Shown piece by piece: positions 56,746 through 64,000 of a DNA stretch of 64,000 bases. Within the stretch, counting starts at the first letter, position 1, and every line of letters starts with the position of its first letter. This DNA comes from Talaromyces rugulosus (lineage: Eukaryota > Ascomycota > Eurotiomycetes > Eurotiales > Trichocomaceae), in contig NC_049561.1 in assembly GCF_013368755.1 (NCBI RefSeq), forward strand, positions 2,232,001-2,296,000, given 5' to 3'. Both the position numbers and the translations under genes were made by a program. The notes under the pieces were generated by a model. It was not told where the DNA came from. It made no database searches and saw only the letters and a program-made list of their open reading frames with translations.

Positions 56746-58647
56746 CTACAACTTCATGCCGAACATTTGGTGAACTCTCAAGCTCTGACGCATGCTGAGA
56801 TCAAGCATGATCTCCTCACTACCACCGGGGATAGCATAAGCGCGAACATCACGGTAGAGACGCTCGACCTTGCCACCCTGGCCACCACGGCTGTAACTAA
56901 GTCCGCCAAAGATCTGACTGGCTTCACGAGCGCAGAACTCAAAGGTCTTGGTGGACTGGGCCTTGAGACCAGCAATGGGACCGCCCATCTTCAGCATAGC
57001 CTCGGTCTCGTCCATGGACTGAGCCTGGTAGATGACATTCTCGAGCCAGTTCGTGGCAGCCTCGATTTGACGAGCCATATCTGCAAGCTTCAGGCGGATG
57101 ACCGGGTGGTCAATGAGTTTCTTGCCAAAGGTGCGACGCTTGTTGGCGTATTTGACGGATTGTTCGTAGCAGACACGGGAGAATCGCACACACTGAATGA
57201 TGATACCGATACGTTCGTGGTTGAAGTTCATCATGATGACTGTAGACATAAAATTAGCGTACCTTAAAAGTATAATATTTTCATTCGAGACATACCCTTG
57301 AACCCTTGGTTCTCCTTGCCAATCAGGTTCTCAACGGGAACCTTGGTGTCCTCGAAATTGATGTAGGTAGTACCACTGCTCCAGACACCCTGGCAGTCCA
57401 TACGACGAGTGCTGACACCGCCGTTCTCTCGCTCGATGAGGAGGACACTGATACCGTTCATGCCCTGGTCACTAGTGCGGACAGCAACGGTGAAGTAGTC
57501 GGACCAGATACCATTCGTGATCCACTTCTTCTCACCGTTGACAATGTAGTGCTTGCCATCTTCACTGAGTTTGGCCTCGCAGGTCAAGTTGGCCACGTCA
57601 CTGCCTGCATCAGGCTCCGTGATAGCAAGGCAAATGCGCTTGTCTCCAGCCAAGATGCCGGGCAGGATTCGGTCGAGCAAAGGCTTCTTGCCAAACTTGA
57701 CGAGAGGCGGGCATCCGATACCGAAGCCACCGATCAAGTTCCAGACAAGACCACCGCTGGCAGCACGCGACAGCTCATCGGTGACAATGAGTTCGTGGTA
57801 GTGATCCCACTTCTCCGGGGGAACCGACTGCACACGAGCGTTGGTGTATTCAGTTGGGAAATTGACACCCAGAAGACCGGCAAGGTAGCCCCGTTCGCCC
57901 ATCTGCTTGTAGATGCTATCCGGCACCTTTTTGTTCTCCTCCCATTCTGTAACGTATGGCTCAATCTCGGCGTCAACCCATGAGCGAACTTCGTCACGAA
58001 GGGCAGCGTGTGTCTCGTTGTAATAGGGAGAGTGGTGCTATCAAGCAGTCATTGTTAGCTAAAAACTCGCCCAAAAAAAAGTGTTTGTCCAAGACAACTT
58101 ACGCCTTGGTACCACGATGGGTCAGCGAACGGAATGAGATCCCCGTAAGGATCCAACGGCCCCTCCGACTTGGCCGGCTGGGCATTCGAGGAAGCCGGGG
58201 CCTTTGGAGCAGCAGGTTTGGGAGCAGGGGCTGGAGCAGCAGCCTTCTTGGAATCCAAAGAACCAATCTGCAGCTGGGCCTTGTACTTCTTTAGGATTCC
58301 TTCGTTGTGGTATTTCCAGAACTGCTTGGAGGCATCCTTGCCACCAACGCGCTGGAGGACTATTTGCGCGGAATTCAGTCAGTACCTGCAGTTCAAAAAA
58401 TTACTACAAAAAGTAGTTGCAGGACTATAATTCTCGAGACTCACTTTTCTTTCCACCTAAAAAGTAGAGAAACATTAGCCTTGGGTTCCGGAGCGGGGAA
58501 AGAGGAGAGCGCGCGCGCATTTCGCAACTTACCTGGATGGTCATCTTGAAACTTGGTCAAGTCGTACACATCTTCGTCAATAACAACCCAGAGGCTATCG
58601 CCTTTGCTATGCGAAGCCACCTGGTCCTTGGAGAATGTTTGCGACAT
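56746..58647 (-). CDS. cytochrome b5-acyl-CoA dehydrogenase fusion
   Basis: A 539-residue protein in five exons: 58533-58647, 58445-58456, 58103-58359, 57296-58037 and 56746-57239. Residues 1-80 are a cytochrome b5 domain with heme ligands His37 (HPGG) and His60 (FWKYHNEG). An Ala- and Pro-rich linker (about 85-115) precedes the acyl-CoA dehydrogenase domain, with LAITEPDAGSDVANL, EKKWITNGIWSDYFTVAVR, GVWSSGTTYINFEDTKVP, YANKRRTFGKKLIDHPVI and SQIFGGLSYSRGG. It oxidises an acyl-CoA using FAD; the heme domain may pass electrons on. The second exon is only 12 nt. At the usual catalytic-Glu site (family YEGTSE-like) this protein has IPGGSEE, so the base may lie elsewhere. Such fusions are, to my knowledge, common in filamentous fungi. 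The C-terminus MKL is not a clear peroxisomal signal. Confidence 0.92.
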
Positions 58648-59409
58648 GTTGTTCGGTCGTGTATATGCAAACAGACTATACGGATAGAAAAAAAGAGGAA
58701 GCAAGAGGAAAGAATCACAAGCTTCTAAGTCCCCACAACTAGGTTGAAATAATAAAGAAAATGCGCAAGTTAGGAAATACCCGGGGTATTTAAGATTCTA
58801 AAATAATTAAAATGATTTCCAAGACAGAAGGAACTCCCCACGGGGCCGACGAAATATTTTGTGTGTTAGTTCTCGGGGTCTTCACATGCTTTTCCGGCTT
58901 GCCTCCGCGTCGGCGTCATCCGGACTACCTACATAGTAACAAAACATGCGCCAGGCAATAATAATTTCCTCTGACCAGCAAAATACAGATAAAGCCGAGC
59001 AGCAACCGACACGGTTCCATCAGGCCAGCCCACTTCTGGTCATTCGGCCGTTCTCTGCCATTGTTCGGCTGCTGATTGGCGTTTGTTGCATCCTGGGGCT
59101 TCCTGCGTCATAGGCACACTTTTCCCGGACGGGAAAGTACCGAGGCTGAACAATCTGCGCGCGCTGATTGGCTTCGGACTGCAGCTGCTTGAACACAGGC
59201 CACGTGACCATCTGGCTCTTCGTTTCCTACATGTGATTACATTATTCATTATTATTCAAGACCATTATTTAAAAAGAAAACGGCGTTTGCCAATGCTTAT
59301 ACATGCGAGAAAGCTCGAGTAATAAAGTTGTAGTAGTAATAGTGATACATGCAGCTCATATACATATCCATATGCATCTGCATCCAGCAGCTCTCCAAGA
59401 CTGAGCCCA
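58648..59409. other. intergenic region
   Basis: 762 bp between the dehydrogenase start and the RPN2 end, both on the minus strand. Holds the dehydrogenase promoter; no gene seen. Confidence 0.55.
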
Positions 59410-62400
59410 TTAATCCTCTTCCATATTGTCCGTATCGTAGCTGAAGTCATCCGGCACAGGCGCATCTTCTGCGCCCTCTTCGTCCTCGTCGACGGCAGTC
59501 AGCACTCCCGCCGCCAATGCAGCGCCGGAAGCCCCGCGTTGTGGCGTCTCTAGGGCGGACACACCAGCAGCAGCAGCTTGCAGGCGATCTTGAAGATCTT
59601 GTAATGTGTCTGGTGTCGCAGCCTGGCGGACATCTTTGCTTGCCCGCAGCTCGATCGTTTCCCGTTCCTCGTCTGGGTTCTTGTCTAGGGCAACAACCAC
59701 ACCTCCAGTAGGCTAGTAGCATGTTAGCAACGTATACACAAAAATTGTTTTTACTCTTGATGTAGAATGTAGACGTACCCTCTTGACAGGCTCGTAACGG
59801 GGGTCGGGGAATGTCAAGTACTTGAGTTGCGCTGGAAGGACTCGAGACATATTCTCAAGCTCGTACCCAACCTTCTCCTTTTCGGCCTTCTTCTTTTGGC
59901 CTTCGACGGGGGCTTCCTCCTTTTCTGCGGCCTTGCTTTCGTCTCCCTCCTTTGCAGCACCCTCATCTGTTTCCATCTTCTCGGGTAGTTGGCCTGAGAC
60001 CTTGGGTGTCGTGGGCGTTTGGTCGATATCCATGCTCTCGCGTTGTTGTTGTTGCTTCTCTCGACGCTGTGCGCGACGCTTGGCTTGGACAGTCGTCGAA
60101 AGAACAGCGGTCTTGACCTTTTCGGGAGCTTCGTCGGCCTTGACTTGCTGCTCAGGTGGGTAGTCAAAGAGGCTGGGCCGTGTGTTGCTGTGGAATTTGA
60201 ACACGGGCACCTCGAGCTTCTGGTCAACACCGATGACCGCCGTTGGCGTAAAGCTGAGAGAGAGGAAGTGTGCAAGAGGGAACCAGTACCAGTATTGCGT
60301 GAAAACCGCAGCTCCAACAATACCAGGCATGTTGAGATTGCCGGTCTGAGTCTGAAGGCTGATGGTACAGTTGCGACCGCCGGCATCAATGATACCTAGA
60401 GCGAGGGCGCATCCGAATTTGGCCATGGCATCTTCGTGGCGATCACCAATGATCTTCATCATGGCCTTGCGAATCGATCCGACCTTGGGGTTCATGGTCT
60501 CGTTCTGCTGAACCAGGACCATTGCAAGCGAAATCAGAGCTCCTTGCCTAACGAAATCCGTGGGGTCTTTCAACATGGGCTCAAGAAGGTCAATGGCCTC
60601 ATCAAGACCCGTTCCAGCGCAAGAAATACCTAGAGCCATCGCAGCACCGTAACGAACATGAGGGTTGTAGGACTCTGAGAGCAATTCAACCATACGAGGA
60701 ACGCTCTGGTGCTTGCGGAAAAGGATGAAACCCAAACTCATGACAGCCACGCGACGAACATCGTCATTGACGTCACTGACGGCAACATGAAGGAGCCTGC
60801 GAACAGCTTTGTTGCTTCCTGTGCCGCAGTATGCCAGTGCAATGGTCATGATACCACCGTAACGGAGGTAGGGGTCAGGGTCACCCAACAATCCGTTGAT
60901 GAGCTCATCGGCGGCTTCCTGTCGGCTGTACATGATCAGGGCCATACCCAGTGCAAGACCCCGAACGATTTTCTCGTGCTGCGTTTCATGAGCATATTGA
61001 ACCATCTCTTCCAGGAGCTTCATGTTGCCAGTTCCCAGCATGACAAGACCCATGGCCAACCCTACGGCCTCACCATTGAGCGCAGAGTCCGTATACAGAA
61101 CGGATTTGAGATCCTCCCAGATGCCCTCATCCCCTGTGGCCATAGCAGCCACACCGAGTCCCAAAGCGCCACCATGCTGAACCACTTCTTCTGTCGCCTT
61201 CTTAAAGTGGTCACGGATAAGCTCGACAGCGTCGCCACCATGGTTGGCGTAGATCAAACCGTATGCGTAGAGCGAACCACCTTGGCTATAGACGGAGCCC
61301 GTACTGCCAACGCCGGAAATGTGTTCCTTGGGGAGGTATGGAGCAAGAAGCTTCTGGCCCTGCGACAGATTTCCTCGGTGGATAACACCAAGTGCAGCAG
61401 TTGCAGTGAATTTTGACCAGTTGACAGCCTTACCAAGCCACTCCAGGTTATCACGGAAGAATTTGTCGTGTGTTGTTCCGGCATGCATAAATGCGTTGGA
61501 GAATGTAACAGCGTTATGGAAGATCGAGTTCCTAGCTTCGAGGCTATCCCGCACCTTGTTGAGAATGGCAATATCGGCCTTGTTGCTCCGATAAAGGAAT
61601 TCGAGGTTCAACTGAATGGTCTTGAATCCATCCAAGATGTCGCGGATGGCCTTGAAGGCATCGCGAGCTTCCTTTGACAGATTGCTTTGCGAGGACGACT
61701 GGTTCTGAAGTAAAGAATCTGATTCAGTTGCCTCACCTTCTCCCGAATCCTCCTTATCAGCCTCATCTGGTACAAGTTCGGAAACTTGTCCGATAACCTT
61801 GTTCAAGAATTCTTGTGTGCTGTTGTCGTACAGATCGAATGAGATTTGGTATGCAACTGCTAGTGACCTAGCATCGCCCTTGTCAACAAGTTGGCGAAGG
61901 ATATCGGTAGCCATCGAATGTTCATTAAGGTAGACAACACATTTGGCAATTGAGAAATAATCGGGCGAGGGGATGTGGTTCAAAAGCTCCAAAATAAGCT
62001 TCAAGATCTATAGAGCCGGTATCTGTTAGCAGTGAAGGAAATTCGTACACGGGTATCACTCGGACAAACCTCATTACGGAAACCGCGCTCTTGGACAATG
62101 CCCATGCAAATGTCCAACACATATTCCATCAACTCCTCACCGTGTCTTGAAGACTCTCCCTGCTGTTGCTTTTCGGCTTCGCTGCAACGAAGAATTGCCG
62201 TGCGAAGGACATCCAAATTCTTAGCCTCAATTGCGATACCGACAACTTGACGATAGCGTTGTTGCCGGAAGCACTGTTCAAATAATCGCTCAATGACGAC
62301 TTGAAGCTGCTTCTGGACACCCCTGCTCACAACGAGGGGGGTTTCCTCTAGCTTGGCATCACTCTCTCCTCCGGGGTAGGGGGTGGCTAAACTCGGGTCC

Positions 62401-63055
62401 TCTTCTCGGGAGAGAAGCGATTTCGATGGAAGGGCGGACTGCGAGAATGGCGTGATAGGAGATGTAAGACTGGCGGAAGTATTGGTGGCGCCGTTAGACG
62501 AGGCAGGGAAGGCGGTGTTAAGCGGCACTGGGGCTTCACCGGTAGCCGGGCGGCGGCTGGCAGAGAGTGAGATAAACGTATCGACACATTTCGCTAGATA
62601 TATGATTAGCCATGTTGGCGGTAGGATGGTCACCCTGTGTGTGTTCTTACAAATAATGGTCTGTTCAAACTCGCCACCGTTGTCCAAGTCCAAAAGTTTA
62701 CCAGCTCCAAGCGCGAAAACCATGCTTTCGTTATATTCTTGTAGATGATAATATACTTTCGAGGCGACCAAGGCCGCAAGCTCACGCTCTGGGAAGGTCT
62801 CGTCTTCGTACAACGCTTCTCTGCAACATGTAGTCAGCATCAAAAAGACATCACTAAACGCAGTGGATATCCACAAGCTATCAAGTTCAGAGAGGATCAA
62901 AAGCACAAGGCGTACATTTGGGTAATTGCATCGACGATATCAGTCCAAAGCACATCGACTTCGGCATCGAGGGTCTTCAGCGCAAACACCTTGAGCTCTG
63001 GATCAGGCTCCGACAGGAAGCCGACCAGGCCCGAGGCAGATGTGAGTCCAACCAT
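59410..63055 (-). CDS. RPN2: 26S proteasome regulatory subunit Rpn2
   Basis: A 1121-residue non-ATPase subunit of the 19S base (PSMD1), a scaffold for ubiquitin receptors and deubiquitinases. Exons 62916-63055, 62651-62820, 62070-62593, 59779-62007 and 59410-59712, with phases 2, 1, 0, 0. The start MVGLTSASGLVGFLSEPDPE is typical. The N-terminal helical rod includes ERELAALVASKVYYHLQEYN and a Ser- and Pro-rich insert. The PC-repeat toroid covers about 420-790, for example GALGLGVAAMATGDEGIWED, YGGIMTIALAYCGTGS, RRVAVMSLGFILFRKHQSVP and VRYGAAMALGISCAGTGLD. A charged Glu- and Lys-rich insert (about 895-985) precedes KYLTFPDPRYEPVKRPTGGV and an acidic end (DTDNMEED). Length fits fungal orthologues. 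Confidence 0.96.
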
Positions 63056-63663
63056 CTCTGAAAGCTATAGACTGTTCCAAGGTAAACAGGGACAGCGGAT
63101 ATGAGAACTCTGTCGCCCCAAAGATCCGGCTGGTCGAGGCTGACGGGGCTAGAATGGAGCAGACAGTTCGACTGCTATCCTCGATCGCAACCGGAGGCAA
63201 ATACGAAGCGAAAAACTGAAGTCGGACGATGGAGTACCAGTGAGAATATTGCTCAGTCTGGCGGGGGAAAAGTAAGATGGCGAGAAGCCCAAATGGGATG
63301 AGAGGTGTGTTGTTGGGGGTTGCGAAGAGAGCTCTAGGCGCGAAGCACACGTCAATGTCGGAGCTGACAAAGTACGTAGCTAGTTGCTTCGGTGATCACG
63401 TGATATCTGCGCTGGAAGTCTTGGCAGTGGGCCTGCGGCAGCCTGCAGGCCGATCACGGATGAGGTCACAAGCTAAAGTTGTCGTGTTATGGGATGTCCA
63501 GAGCCCAGGTCATGAGAACAAATGAGTTGCTGATCATATTAACTCACCTATTTTTACGAATTGCCCCTCTCCATTGATACTCGTAGCGATGTTGCTTCTT
63601 CTTCTATCTATCGGTCACTAATCTCCCCGTTCTATAAACAAACCTCAACTAGGCACGTTCGCG
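63056..63663. promoter_or_regulatory. divergent promoter of RPN2 and the edge gene
   Basis: 608 bp between opposed starts. I looked for the proteasome element GGTGGCAAA and did not find it. No other clear motif. Confidence 0.5.
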
Positions 63664-64000
63664 ATGTCAACATTATTCTCACACGTCGATATTCCCTTGT
63701 CGGATAGACGACTGGCCCCGATGCCGTTTGATGCACGGTCTGATCCATTCGTATATATCGACCGGCAAGCAAAACACCTTCAACGACACATCCAACAGCT
63801 TTTGGACGCGCAAAGTGATGGACTGCTGGCTGGTCTCACTGGCCATCCCGACGACGAGGACGTGCTTTCAAATGGAAGCTCCACACCTACCATATCTGCG
63901 ATAGGTAGTTCAGAAAGACCAACACGTACGATTCCCGTCCGACAACCGCCGAAGAAAAAAATTGGCCTGCGCGCGGCCCGAAGAGGAATACTGAGATCCA
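63664..64000 (+). CDS. unrecognised gene, 5' part only, cut by window edge
   Basis: An open frame of 112 codons from ATG at 63664 runs off the right edge without a stop. It begins MSTLFSHVDIPLSDRRLAPM and continues with PFVYIDRQAKHLQRHIQQLL, an amphipathic helix-like part, then a Ser- and Thr-rich part and the basic stretch RQPPKKKIGLRAARRGIL. The steady frame, lack of stops and protein-like wording support a real gene. I do not recognise the family. The basic stretch could serve nuclear localisation or nucleic-acid binding; this is a guess from composition alone. Confidence 0.7.
   Translation, partial: MSTLFSHVDIPLSDRRLAPMPFDARSDPFVYIDRQAKHLQRHIQQLLDAQSDGLLAGLTGHPDDEDVLSNGSSTPTISAIGSSERPTRTIPVRQPPKKKIGLRAARRGILRS

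Noticed and set aside
57306..57983. Long open frame opposite the acyl-CoA dehydrogenase
   Set aside because: Antisense shadow of a clear coding exon; no domain.
60709..61416. 235-codon frame opposite RPN2
   Set aside because: Antisense shadow of the PC-repeat region of Rpn2.
1..64000. tRNA genes, rRNA, CRISPR arrays or intact transposons
   Set aside because: No convincing tRNA B-box string in a foldable context, no regularly spaced long repeats, and no transposase or reverse-transcriptase motifs were seen by eye.

Overview
The window reads as nuclear DNA of a filamentous ascomycete (Pezizomycotina). A Eurotiales relative of Aspergillus, Penicillium or Talaromyces is my best guess, by inference from protein style rather than by search. 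Supporting signs are dense genes on both strands, many short introns (about 47-95 nt), two Zn2Cys6 regulators, and multi-intron genes whose exons join in frame. Nineteen complete protein genes and one gene cut by the right edge can be supported. I rebuilt exon structures by hand from splice signals, reading phase and family motifs. No tRNA, rRNA, CRISPR array or intact transposon was seen.

Layout. 1-9347 is gene-poor, holding only an SMP-30/gluconolactonase-like gene. 9348-20310 carries a maltose/galactoside-type O-acetyltransferase, a class C beta-lactamase-fold hydrolase, a large Kelch/BTB protein, a 1-Cys peroxiredoxin and a DHA1-type MFS transporter. 21284-37478 is mostly housekeeping: an EVE-domain protein with AT-hooks, an N-terminal protein methyltransferase overlapping it tail to tail, an F-box-like protein, phosphopantetheine adenylyltransferase (CoA synthesis), a WDR68/DCAF7-like WD protein, an acyltransferase-3 membrane protein and the RNA triphosphatase of mRNA capping. 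52498-64000 is again housekeeping: Spt5, a cytochrome b5/acyl-CoA dehydrogenase fusion, the proteasome subunit Rpn2, and the start of an unrecognised gene.

The most interesting part is 38380-51927, which looks like an undescribed catabolic cluster. It holds a two-domain enzyme (fumarylacetoacetate-hydrolase-like plus alpha/beta-hydrolase). Divergent from it is a 1072-residue three-domain enzyme in which a complete metal-dependent amidohydrolase is fused in frame to a second copy of the same pair. Between them lies a small cytochrome b5-like protein. Beyond them are two related Zn2Cys6 regulators flanking a GPR1/FUN34/YaaH (acetate-type) transporter. All catalytic residues I can check are present. 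The cluster promoters carry CGG/CCG triplets, including four CGG exactly 9 bp apart upstream of one regulator and a CCG pair with the same spacing in the promoter of the three-domain enzyme. A plausible model is ring or amide opening, then C-C or ester hydrolysis of the product, with uptake or export of a small carboxylate. The substrate cannot be read from sequence.
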